From Lachnospiraceae bacterium (GTDB lineage: Bacteria; Bacillota; Clostridia; Lachnospirales; Lachnospiraceae), in contig JAILGS010000036.1 in NCBI GenBank assembly GCA_024696615.1, positions 1 to 64,000 on the forward strand: a stretch of 64,000 nt of DNA. Direction: 5' to 3'. Below the pieces are notes generated by a model. The model did not search any database. It was not told the DNA's origin and saw only the letters and a list, made by a program, of their open reading frames with translations. The position numbers were made by a program, and so were the translations under genes. Positions 32,755-40,555 of this stretch are shown here, one piece after another (the first letter of the stretch is position 1; each line of letters starts with the position of its first letter).

Positions 32755-33285
32755 TTATAATCTTCTCCTTTTCTTTGTTGATAATAGAACACTTTTCAAC
32801 ACTTTTCCCACAGATTTGCCACTGCGATTGGTTGTGATGGTATTACTGTTATTAACCTCCAACATGGCGGCGTGGACTTCCATCCAACCGTGGAAAGAGA
32901 ATCGAAAACTTTTGAAAATACGGATCTTGCGAAGAGCTTTGATAGCCTCTTCGTCGCTGGTCTCACAGATGATTACAGGAGTTAGATAGGTAAACATATG
33001 TCCCTGTCCCACATTCATGCGCTCTGCTCCATCCGTCTGTATATATGCAAGGAATTTGTTTAAGGTTTCCAAGGTAAGATGCTTACATTGGAAAAGATAG
33101 ATAAATTCTTCCGAGTAGGTGCGATAGGAAGGATCATTTTTGGATAATAATTTTCCTTCCGTATGAGAAAAATAATCACATCGAGCAACCAATTCTTCCA
33201 TCGGTCCCTCCATGGGATGCACATTATAATATGCTTCATAACTAGAAAGCATTTTGTTCGTTGCTTCGGATACAGTATAGGTCAT
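32755..33285 (-). CDS. Unknown protein coupled to cstA
   Basis: A 176-residue soluble protein, no signal or membrane segment, opening MTYTVSEATNKMLSSYEAYYNVHP. The central part is mixed helix/strand (YSEEFIYLFQCKHLTLETLNKFLAYI, TYLTPVIICETSDEEAIKALRKI) and it ends in a basic tail KKRRRL. Its stop codon is one base before the cstA ATG, and its last codons contain the cstA ribosome binding site. I do not recognise the family. The tight coupling suggests a partner or regulator of the transporter. Confidence 0.75.
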   Translation of the reverse strand: MTYTVSEATNKMLSSYEAYYNVHPMEGPMEELVARCDYFSHTEGKLLSKNDPSYRTYSEEFIYLFQCKHLTLETLNKFLAYIQTDGAERMNVGQGHMFTYLTPVIICETSDEEAIKALRKIRIFKSFRFSFHGWMEVHAAMLEVNNSNTITTNRSGKSVGKVLKSVLLSTKKRRRL

Positions 33286-33325
33286 GTCAATAACTCTCGT
33301 CTCATTTCATTTCACACTATTTAAA

Positions 33326-33354
33326 ACTATATACCCATTTCACAGAAAAAACAA
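33326..33354 (-). promoter_or_regulatory. Candidate promoter of the cstA operon with TGTGAAA repeats
   Basis: On the minus strand TTGTTT (33349-33354) and TATAGT (33326-33331) are 17 bases apart. The motif TGTGAAA occurs three times in this region (on + as TTTCACA at 33310-33316, 33338-33344 and 33374-33380), once inside the spacer, once downstream and once upstream, suggesting a repeated activator or repressor half-site. Confidence 0.4.
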
Positions 33355-33407
33355 TACAAAACAGACACATTTTTTTCACAATTTTAAGTAAAATTTGCTT
33401 TCAAGTT

Positions 33408-33442
33408 AAAAAAGAAAATCCCACCAGAAAATCCGATGGGAT
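33408..33442 (-). terminator. Terminator of the lspA-rluD transcript
   Basis: On the minus strand an 8-bp stem (ATCCCATC / GGTGGGAT, one U-G pair), 9-base loop and a T-rich tail TTTCTTTTTT, 18 bases after the last gene. Confidence 0.8.
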
Positions 33443-33459
33443 AAACTTAAGATTCTTAA

Positions 33460-33762
33460 TTAAATTCGAATTCCTTCATAGGCGATTCGGGTAAAACACA
33501 AAAATTTCTTAAGTGAGAAGCTGATATGCTCCGCTAATTCTAATTTCATGGGCGGAAATAATATGGTTCCATGTTCTGTTTCCTTACAACCATACCCCTT
33601 CTTTTGAAGGAAAAAGTTCTTTCGCTTTTCATCCACCAGATAAACATGGAGTTCACAGATTTCAATTTCTGTATTATTACATTCACAGGCTTCCACTAAA
33701 ATACAATTCTTCTTTTTTAGCTTCATATAATCAAGTAATTCTTCCGAATAGGAAATCGTCAT
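33460..33762 (-). CDS. Small protein of unknown function after rluD
   Basis: A 100-residue protein with five cysteines (CILVEACECN, EICELHV, GYGCKETEHG, FLCFTRI) and several charged stretches. It could bind a metal, but I recognise no motif set and no family. ATG 33762 follows GAGGAG and is preferred; an ATG at 33783 directly after the rluD stop is in frame and would add seven residues. Last gene of the lspA-rluD transcript, just before its terminator. Confidence 0.7.
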   Translation of the reverse strand: MTISYSEELLDYMKLKKKNCILVEACECNNTEIEICELHVYLVDEKRKNFFLQKKGYGCKETEHGTILFPPMKLELAEHISFSLKKFLCFTRIAYEGIRI

Positions 33763-33783
33763 GGTACTCTCCTCTTTCGCCAT

Positions 33784-34719
33784 TTAGATGGAACTAAAAC
33801 GATGAAGCAAGTTCTCAAAATACTCCGGGCGCTTTGCATGAACTTCTATATATTCTCCCGTTCTTGGATGAATTAACCCCAAGGTTCTTGCATGGAGGCA
33901 CTGTCCTTCTAAAGAGAAAGGACATTTTTTCGGTCCATAGAGTTCATCCCCTAATAAAGGATGATGAATGGAGGCCATATGCACACGGATCTGGTGGGTT
34001 CTTCCCGTCTCAAGACGACAGAGAATATGGGCATAGCCGCTAAAATTAGTCAGTACTTCATAATGGGTAACGGCACGCTTTCCCATCGGATCAATAGCCA
34101 TCTTCATTCGATCATTCTTTGCCCTTGCTAAAGGCGCATCCACGGTACCGGATACATTCTCACCAAAGGAATTCATACAGATTGCTTCATATTCCCTGGT
34201 AATACTATGCTTTGCTAATTGCGCTGCCACATGCTGATGGGCTTCATCATTCTTACAGACAACTAAAACCCCAGTGGTATTCATATCGATCCGATGCACA
34301 ATGCCGGGACGAAGTACTCCATTAATGCCGGATAACTGATCCTTACAATGATACATAATCGCATTCACTAATGTACCGGAATAATGCCCTGGAGCAGGAT
34401 GTACCACCATTCCCTTAGGTTTATTAATAAATAATAAATCCTCATCTTCATATAAAATATCTAGGGGAATATCTTCCGGTTCAATATCAAGTACTTCCGG
34501 ATCCGGAATATGAATATGCAATTGGTCATTTGCTGCAAGCTGTACACTGGCCTTAATGGGCTTTGGAATGCCACCGGACTTTTCGGAGGCTACCAGAATT
34601 TCCTGTTCCTTAATAAGTTTTTGAATATAGGAACGAGAAAGATCGGGGAATAAGCTAGAAATGTATTTATCCAAGCGTTCGCAAACTTCCTCTTCAATTT
34701 CCAATACTAATTCCCGCAT
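33784..34719 (-). CDS. rluD: RluD-type 23S rRNA pseudouridine synthase
   Basis: Pseudouridine synthase of the RluA/RluD branch. S4 domain at the N terminus (ERLDKYISSLFPDLSRSYIQKLIKEQEILV), catalytic domain with LLFINKPKGMVVHPAPGHYSGTLVNA, HRIDMNTTGVLVVCKN (catalytic Asp in R-I-D), and LETGRTHQIRVHMASIHHPLLGDELYG. 311 residues. The HPAPGH-type motif is typical of RluD. It starts 2 bases after the lspA stop, the classical lspA-rluD pair. Confidence 0.94.
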   Translation of the reverse strand: MRELVLEIEEEVCERLDKYISSLFPDLSRSYIQKLIKEQEILVASEKSGGIPKPIKASVQLAANDQLHIHIPDPEVLDIEPEDIPLDILYEDEDLLFINKPKGMVVHPAPGHYSGTLVNAIMYHCKDQLSGINGVLRPGIVHRIDMNTTGVLVVCKNDEAHQHVAAQLAKHSITREYEAICMNSFGENVSGTVDAPLARAKNDRMKMAIDPMGKRAVTHYEVLTNFSGYAHILCRLETGRTHQIRVHMASIHHPLLGDELYGPKKCPFSLEGQCLHARTLGLIHPRTGEYIEVHAKRPEYFENLLHRFSSI

Positions 34720-34721
34720 TC

Positions 34722-35249
34722 CTACCTCACTTCTGTTTGATTCTCCTTCTTCGATTTCAGATAGTCAAAGTCCTTCTCATCCTTATTTACTGTAAAAAGT
34801 AAAATAATGAATAAAAATACAGAAATTACCACATACATATCTGCCACATTAAATACTGGAAAATCAATCATATAAAAATAGATAAAATCACGAACAAATC
34901 CGAATAAAATTCGATCAATTAAATTGCCAATGGCTCCTGCAACCAATAAAATCATGGAACATAATACAGGAATATAGTGGGTTGTCTTAGGGGTCTTGAT
35001 AAATGCCCACACACAAAATCCCATCACCAGGATGGTAAAGGGAATAAAGAAGAGTCTCGCTCCCTGTAACATGCCAAATGCAGAACCATAATTTTTTAAA
35101 TTATAAAAACCAAATACTCCTGGAAGTACATCCATTAAATCATGAAGTTCATGATGGGAAAACATCCAGATTTTGGTCCATTGATCTAAGAGAATCAACA
35201 GGGTAACACTGCATAGTCCCCCAAGACTCCACCATAGATTTTTCTTCAT
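34722..35249 (-). CDS. lspA: Lipoprotein signal peptidase LspA
   Basis: Integral membrane aspartic protease that cleaves the signal peptide of prolipoproteins. 175 residues with four hydrophobic segments. The catalytic aspartates are in GAIGNLIDRILFGFVRDF and FNVADMYVVISV, and the N-terminal LLDQWTKIW and GVFGFYNLKNYGSAFG motifs fit the family. Its substrates may include the DUF3048 lipoprotein at 57038. Confidence 0.96.
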   Translation of the reverse strand: MKKNLWWSLGGLCSVTLLILLDQWTKIWMFSHHELHDLMDVLPGVFGFYNLKNYGSAFGMLQGARLFFIPFTILVMGFCVWAFIKTPKTTHYIPVLCSMILLVAGAIGNLIDRILFGFVRDFIYFYMIDFPVFNVADMYVVISVFLFIILLFTVNKDEKDFDYLKSKKENQTEVR

Positions 35250-35266
35250 TCTCTGCCACTCCTTTA

Positions 35267-36355
35267 CTAGCGTAATACGGAAGTTAAAGATTCTTTCATC
35301 TCTTCTTCGCTTACGGTAAGATCGATAAAGGCCTGACCAATGGAATTGGCCAGAATAAATTTAATCTTTCCAGAAAGTGCCTTCTTATCATTCTTGGTGG
35401 CAGCAATCACTGCCTGCGCATCCACACCGGATACGGTGAGTGGGAACTGAAAATCCTGACATAGTTTGATAAAATCCTGAAATTCTTCCTCAGTTACTAA
35501 TCCACGCTTTAAGGAAATCTGCATGGCTGCAATCATACCAAGAACAACGCATTCTCCATGATAATAATGTTCATAAATCTGCTTTTCCATGGCATGACCC
35601 AAGGTATGACCGAAATTTAAGAGAGCACGTTCCCCCTTCTCCTTCGGATCTTTTTCCACTACCTGGCGCTTAATCTCATCACTGATGCGAATCATATATT
35701 CTAAAGTATCCACATCCAAGGACTTAATCTCCTTCACATGGGACTGTAACCAAGCATAATATGCAGCATCCTTAATAATTCCATGCTTAATGATTTCTCC
35801 AAGACCGGAATTAAACTGGCGTTCATCCAAGCTCTTTAAGGTATGAAGAGCCGTATATACCAGTTTTGGCATATGGAAGGCACCAACCATATTCTTATAG
35901 GACTTAAAATCCACTCCCGTCTTTCCTCCAATGGAAGAATCCACCTGGGATAAGAGGGTGGTTGGAATCTGAATAAAGGAAACTCCACGAAGATAGGTGG
36001 CAGCTGCATAACCACATAAATCACCAACCACACCACCGCCTAAAGCCACTAAGCAGTCCGTCCGATCGAATTGATTGGCAATTAAAAATTCATACACCTG
36101 TTCCACAGTATTTAAATTCTTATTCGCTTCTCCCGCTGCAAATGCATAAGTAAATACCTTATTTCCCGCAGACTCCAATATGGAAGCTACTTCCTTGGCA
36201 TATAGGGGCATTACATGGGAATCCGTAATAATTGCAAGTTTCTTTCCTGTAATAGAAAGTTTTAACAATTCATCCTTTAATAAAGAAAAATCCGGTGCAA
36301 TAACGATATCATAACATGGTTGATTTTCATAAGATACGGTGATCTTCTGGGACAT
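35267..36355 (-). CDS. aroB: 3-dehydroquinate synthase
   Basis: Second shikimate-pathway enzyme, converting DAHP to 3-dehydroquinate with NAD and zinc. 362 residues from ATG 36355, which follows GAGGAGG; the longer frame runs into the upstream terminator. Seen: VALGGGVVGDLCGYAAATYLRG, the PTTLLSQVDSSIGGKTGVDF signature, GLGEIIKHGIIKD and the zinc-binding ALLNFGHTLGHAMEK plus HGECVVLGM. No other shikimate genes are nearby. It is separated from sepF by a hairpin. Confidence 0.97.
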   Translation of the reverse strand: MSQKITVSYENQPCYDIVIAPDFSLLKDELLKLSITGKKLAIITDSHVMPLYAKEVASILESAGNKVFTYAFAAGEANKNLNTVEQVYEFLIANQFDRTDCLVALGGGVVGDLCGYAAATYLRGVSFIQIPTTLLSQVDSSIGGKTGVDFKSYKNMVGAFHMPKLVYTALHTLKSLDERQFNSGLGEIIKHGIIKDAAYYAWLQSHVKEIKSLDVDTLEYMIRISDEIKRQVVEKDPKEKGERALLNFGHTLGHAMEKQIYEHYYHGECVVLGMIAAMQISLKRGLVTEEEFQDFIKLCQDFQFPLTVSGVDAQAVIAATKNDKKALSGKIKFILANSIGQAFIDLTVSEEEMKESLTSVLR

Positions 36356-36413
36356 AGATAAGCCTCCTCTTTCAAACGAATTCGTTTCTTCTTTTATTTT
36401 TTTCCGATAAGAT

Positions 36414-36451
36414 AAAATTAGCTGCATTGATTCGTACAATCAATGCAGCTA
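36414..36451 (-). terminator. Terminator of sepF
   Basis: A perfect 12-bp stem (GCTGCATTGATT at 36421-36432, AATCAATGCAGC at 36438-36449), extended by TA pairs, with a 5-base loop; on the minus strand it is followed by AATTTTATC. It lies 18 bases after the sepF stop. Confidence 0.75.
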
Positions 36452-36468
36452 GCAAATACATCATCCAA

Positions 36469-37188
36469 TTAATAGCGATAACGATTCTGATTAAAAGAAC
36501 CAGAAGTATTGGAAGAATTAGATCCAGATGCACCACCATAATAATTCGTAGAACCTGGATAACCTGTTCCGGAAGTAGCCCCATAATTGGAGTTCGTATT
36601 ATAATTCGAACTAAACTGACCACCTGCATTATAATTCACATTGGCAGTCTGCTGGGACTGGGAAACAGCATTCATAATACTACTGATATCTCCAGAAACA
36701 TCAATGCTTGAAGGGGTAACAACAAAGATATAAGTAGAAATCTTTAATAAATTACCACCGATGCTATAACATGCTCCGGAAGAAAAATCAATAATTCTCT
36801 GTGCAAGATCTGCATCCACATCTTCCAGATTTAATACAACGGCACGGCCAGAGGTTAAGGTGTCAGAAATATCACGACCATCCTCTAAGGATACTGGCTT
36901 AATTACACGAAGTAATAACTGGGATGAAGTCTTAGCTGCCGGCTTCTTGGCTGGCTGATTGTAAGAAACGATGTTATTGGAAGCAGGACGTTTTGAAGGA
37001 GCTGGTTCATCATCCAAATCCTCTTCCCGTGCCTTACTTCTCTTATTACGACTGAAGAAGGATGGTTTTACATCTTCTTCTTCATCATCGTCATCCTCTT
37101 CTTCATCATAATCATCTTCATCATAATCGTCATCTTCTTCATCAAGAAAATTAAACGCACTAAATACTCTGTTAAAAAAATTAGCCAT
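36469..37188 (-). CDS. sepF: Cell division protein SepF with low-complexity tail
   Basis: Membrane-binding FtsZ partner. Residues 1-15 (MANFFNRVFSAFNFL) form the amphipathic membrane helix; 16-40 are almost all Asp/Glu; the SepF core spans about 90-170 (LRVIKPVSLEDGRDISDTL, AVVLNLEDVD, DFSSGACYSIGG, YIFVVTPSSI). After it comes an unusual tail of about 60 residues made of Asn, Gly, Ser, Tyr and Gln. 239 residues against about 150 for Bacillus SepF. Start ATG 37188 is chosen for the membrane helix; the longer frame has no family support. It has its own promoter. Confidence 0.93.
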   Translation of the reverse strand: MANFFNRVFSAFNFLDEEDDDYDEDDYDEEEDDDDEEEDVKPSFFSRNKRSKAREEDLDDEPAPSKRPASNNIVSYNQPAKKPAAKTSSQLLLRVIKPVSLEDGRDISDTLTSGRAVVLNLEDVDADLAQRIIDFSSGACYSIGGNLLKISTYIFVVTPSSIDVSGDISSIMNAVSQSQQTANVNYNAGGQFSSNYNTNSNYGATSGTGYPGSTNYYGGASGSNSSNTSGSFNQNRYRY

Positions 37189-37256
37189 AATAATAAACTC
37201 CCATCTTCTGTTACTGGTGAAACACACAATAACGCACTATATACTATACCTAAATA

Positions 37257-37292
37257 CCATAATATTATGGGGCATGAAGCTTATGATGTCAA
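37257..37292 (-). promoter_or_regulatory. sepF promoter with overlapping palindrome
   Basis: On the minus strand a perfect TTGACA (37287-37292) and CATAAT (37264-37269) are 17 bases apart. The -10 lies within a perfect 14-bp palindrome CCATAATATTATGG (37257-37270), a possible operator. Confidence 0.65.
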
Positions 37293-37302
37293 GTATTAAT
37301 TC

Positions 37303-38832
37303 TTAATAGATAATCTGGTTTTCTTCTACCTTAGTACCATCCAATACGATGTGGTCATAGGCGGATAAACCAAATCTTGTGGAGTCAGAACAGATTGCAT
37401 ATTCTGTATTCTGCTCGATGATATCGATATTCTTAAATACGGCATAGCCCTTATCCACGGAATATACACCGGTAAGAAGGTCAATCTTCTCGATGCGATA
37501 CATCTCCTCAATCAGGTCCTCACTCTCTTCGGAAATCGTTCCCACTTTGGTGCTATAATTTGCACTCTGTGGCGCCGCATCCGGAGAATATACAATGACA
37601 TCTCCCGGAGAAATATCATTCTTACTGATATAGTACAGATCATCCTTTAAGGCGAATACCGTAATATATTCTTCCGATGGAGTGGTCTCCCCCTCACTAT
37701 AATGAATGATATTAAACTGTACACGATTCGTATTGGCGTCCAGGGCATAGACTGCAGGAATGGTATAACATTCCTTCTCCACGATGGAGGAAATCGGAAT
37801 CTTTAATCCGGCAGTTTCCGAGGTAATTAATTCAATATCTACAAATCGTTCGGAACAATATTGAATCATGTATTTATTTAAGGAAAGCACACCATAGGTC
37901 TGTCCATTCACCGGAGCAATGGTGAAATTGGCATTGGTGGTGATATCCTCATTAATAAAGCGGATTGCTACGGTCTTTCGTTCATTTAACCGTTGTTCTT
38001 CAATGGCTTCATTGGTCAGTGGAATGACAATCTTCCAATCCTCACTGGTAATTAACTTATATACGGGGTCCGATTCGGCTACTAAATTCGTCTTACGCAG
38101 ATTATTCTTCGTATAAGTACCCTTATCAAACATTTCCTCGGTAATCTGATCCAAGGTAAGTTCTTCATAACCATCCACCATATAGGAAATCAATCCGGTG
38201 GCAGTACTTCGCACATAATTAAAATACTGTTGACTACCGGTATCCGCAATCATGGTATCTAAGTTGGCTACAATATTCTCATTCACAGAATCCGCAATTA
38301 CCTGATTTAATTTTTCGGATAAATTATATAATTCATAGAAATTCTCAGGAGTTCTGGCGGTCTTATAGGAGGATAAGGTATTCCGGACAATTCCCTGGTT
38401 GGATTCGGACATGGACTGTTCGGAAGCATTCATACTTTCAATCATGGAAGCTACACGTCCTGTTTCATCGATGGTATAAACCACGGATTCTACACCAACT
38501 CTCTCTCCTTCTCGAATGAAGTAATTAATATTACCGGAATAATCCGTATAATAAATCTTTTCATTTCGAAGGATTAATCCCGTATAGGTGTTATTGGTAG
38601 AAATAGCACCTTCCGTTACTTCATGAATATCCACCTTTTCCTTGGTAAGATATACCAGGAAAAAAGCACTTAAGTATAACAAAATCATTACGAAAATAAT
38701 TCCCATGACACGGGACTGATTGCCCATAAAGGACTTGTAGATCTGCTTTCCTATGATAAATGGGCGATTCTTAGAATGATTTGTCTTCGAATTCTTATGT
38801 TTTCCATTGGACGAACGTCTTCTTCTAGACAC
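37303..38832 (-). CDS. HlyD-like membrane protein
   Basis: 509-residue single-pass protein: a very basic N terminus (SRRRRSSNGKHKNSKTNHSKNR), one transmembrane helix at about residues 44-64 (IIFVMILLYLSAFFLVYL), and a large extracellular part with a barrel-sandwich-like element (ISTNNTYTGLILRNEKIYYTDYSGNINYFIREGERV) as in HlyD/periplasmic adaptor proteins, a helical middle and beta-rich C terminus. No ABC exporter is adjacent. GTG start at 38832. It lies directly upstream of sepF, so a role in the cell envelope or division is possible but inferred. Confidence 0.75.
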   Translation of the reverse strand: MSRRRRSSNGKHKNSKTNHSKNRPFIIGKQIYKSFMGNQSRVMGIIFVMILLYLSAFFLVYLTKEKVDIHEVTEGAISTNNTYTGLILRNEKIYYTDYSGNINYFIREGERVGVESVVYTIDETGRVASMIESMNASEQSMSESNQGIVRNTLSSYKTARTPENFYELYNLSEKLNQVIADSVNENIVANLDTMIADTGSQQYFNYVRSTATGLISYMVDGYEELTLDQITEEMFDKGTYTKNNLRKTNLVAESDPVYKLITSEDWKIVIPLTNEAIEEQRLNERKTVAIRFINEDITTNANFTIAPVNGQTYGVLSLNKYMIQYCSERFVDIELITSETAGLKIPISSIVEKECYTIPAVYALDANTNRVQFNIIHYSEGETTPSEEYITVFALKDDLYYISKNDISPGDVIVYSPDAAPQSANYSTKVGTISEESEDLIEEMYRIEKIDLLTGVYSVDKGYAVFKNIDIIEQNTEYAICSDSTRFGLSAYDHIVLDGTKVEENQIIY

Positions 38833-38879
38833 TTCTTTTAGTTCCCCTTTGTTCTTAATTCAATCAAATCCTATTAACA

Positions 38880-38905
38880 AGAATAAAGGATGCGAAACGC
38901 ATCCT
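38880..38905 (-). terminator. Probable terminator of mgsA
   Basis: Perfect 8-bp stem AGGATGCG / CGCATCCT with a 3-base loop, followed on the minus strand by TTATTCTTGTT. It would close the long mre-rodA-mgsA transcript. Confidence 0.6.
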
Positions 38906-38933
38906 CTCCTCTCCATCTTACGCTATACGAGGA

Positions 38934-39329
38934 TTATTTATAAATCTCTCGCCATTCCAAATCTCCACGATCCAAAGATTTGATTAATAATTCCGCAGTT
39001 GCAAGATTCGTTGCAAGAGGGATGTTATACATATCACATAATTTAAAGATATTGGAAATACCCGGTTCCGTAGCTTTTGGCTCCAATGGATCTCTTAAGA
39101 AAATCACTAAATCAATCTGATTATTCTCAATCTCCGCACATAACTGCTGTTCTCCACCAAGATTACCTTCCAGGAACTTGGTTACAGAAAGATTGGTTGC
39201 TTCTTCAATTAAGCGTCCCGTGGTTCCTGTAGCAAAAAGCTGATTCTTACTTAAGGTTCCTCGATATGCAATACAGAAATTCTGCATTAAACTCTTCTTC
39301 GCATCATGTGCGATCAAACCAATATTCAT
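38934..39329 (-). CDS. mgsA: Methylglyoxal synthase
   Basis: Converts dihydroxyacetone phosphate to methylglyoxal, an overflow route from glycolysis. 131 residues from ATG 39329 (GGAGGGTATT upstream). Seen: NIGLIAHDAKKSLMQNFC, LFATGTTGRLIEEATNL, GNLGGEQQLCAEI and the catalytic region DLVIFLRDPLEPKATEPGIS, all diagnostic. The gene follows rodA, a recurring clostridial neighbourhood. A small inverted repeat (TTTTCAG/CTGAAAA, 39355-39374) lies in its leader. Confidence 0.97.
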   Translation of the reverse strand: MNIGLIAHDAKKSLMQNFCIAYRGTLSKNQLFATGTTGRLIEEATNLSVTKFLEGNLGGEQQLCAEIENNQIDLVIFLRDPLEPKATEPGISNIFKLCDMYNIPLATNLATAELLIKSLDRGDLEWREIYK

Positions 39330-39399
39330 AATACCCTCCAATATGGAGTTCATCTTTTCAGAACGAACTGAAAATCTTCTTCACCATAAGCATTATATT

Positions 39400-40530
39400 T
39401 TAATTCAGACGTCTTCTTCGTTGTAAACTAACATTGAGGACAATCCCGGCTCCACCAAATAAAGACATCAGAGAACTCAAACCCTGACTTACAAATGGAA
39501 GTGGTAAACCAGTATTTGGTAACAACTCCGTCACCACACCGATATTAATAAAGGTGGAAAAAGCTATCAAAGCCGCATAACCACAACAGATTAACCGCCC
39601 TTGATAATCTTTCGCATATACGGATACTATTATACACTCAAAGACTAAAAATGCCAATAGCAAAATCAAAAAACAACAGCCTACAAAGCCCAATTCTTCG
39701 CCAATTACAGCGAATATAAAGTCACTTTCCTGTACCGGAATGGCACCGGAATTTTTCTGGGTATTGGGATCGTCACTATTATATCCTTTTCCATACAACT
39801 GACCGGAACCAATGGCCTTTAAAGCCTGATCCTGCTGATACTTTAAGTTATTGTATTCTTCATTATCCGGATATCGGAAGGCGAGAATACGATTTCTTTG
39901 ATATGGCTTTAACAGGGTCTGGTTCGGTGTCTGGATATAGATAAATAACGTAACCACCACAGGAATAACACATAATAAAATAATAAAAATATTCCGATAA
40001 CTCAGGCCATTACAATAAATCATCATAATCAATACGGCAAAAATCAAAATGGTGGTGGAAAGATCCGGCTGCTTATATAAAAGCAATAATGGAAATCCCA
40101 TAACTATGGCAGTAATTCCTAAAAAGCGGAAGGAATTAATCTTTTCCCGGTAAACCGTAAGAAATTTTGCCATGAATAGAATCATTAAGATCTTTACAAA
40201 CTCCGATGGCTGAATACTAAAGGTATCTGTAATTTTTATCCATCGATAGGCACCGGTTTCCAGGTCCGTACCAAAGGTACGAACGAAAATTAAGATTCCG
40301 ATAATACCAACATAAATCAGCCAGAAAAATTTCAAAATAAAATTATAATCAATTAAGGATACGACAATCATGATTGTGGTACCGATAATAATACCAATGA
40401 TCTGTCGAAAAAACATGGAAGTATCGCCGGCACTATTAATCATTAAACAGCCAAATCCTGCAATGGCAAGAATTACCAATACTAAAAGCAGATTATACTG
40501 TTCAAAATGGTATCGTTTTAACCGATTCAT
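39400..40530 (-). CDS. rodA: RodA-type SEDS peptidoglycan glycosyltransferase
   Basis: Polymerises glycan strands for cell elongation together with PBP2. 376 residues with about ten hydrophobic segments. SEDS signatures: ARTGAYRWIKI-like ETGAYRWIKITDTFSIQPSEFVKI, LLLYKQPDLSTTILIFAV, and the C-terminal LPNTGLPLPFVSQGLSSLMSLFGGAGIVLN. The WIKI-x-QPSE motif and neighbouring mrdA-mreDCB mark it as RodA rather than FtsW. It starts 25 bases after mrdA. Confidence 0.93.
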   Translation of the reverse strand: MNRLKRYHFEQYNLLLVLVILAIAGFGCLMINSAGDTSMFFRQIIGIIIGTTIMIVVSLIDYNFILKFFWLIYVGIIGILIFVRTFGTDLETGAYRWIKITDTFSIQPSEFVKILMILFMAKFLTVYREKINSFRFLGITAIVMGFPLLLLYKQPDLSTTILIFAVLIMMIYCNGLSYRNIFIILLCVIPVVVTLFIYIQTPNQTLLKPYQRNRILAFRYPDNEEYNNLKYQQDQALKAIGSGQLYGKGYNSDDPNTQKNSGAIPVQESDFIFAVIGEELGFVGCCFLILLLAFLVFECIIVSVYAKDYQGRLICCGYAALIAFSTFINIGVVTELLPNTGLPLPFVSQGLSSLMSLFGGAGIVLNVSLQRRRRLN

Positions 40531-40555
40531 GAAATTGTCCTCCTTTCCTCTTTTC

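Noticed and set aside
33309-33380. CRP sites upstream of cstA
   Set aside because: Only half-sites are present and no TGTGA-N6-TCACA palindrome forms; Clostridia usually lack cAMP-CRP control.
36427-36711. 94-residue plus-strand frame rich in Ile, Arg and Thr
   Set aside because: It is antisense to the low-complexity tail of sepF; its odd composition is explained by that.
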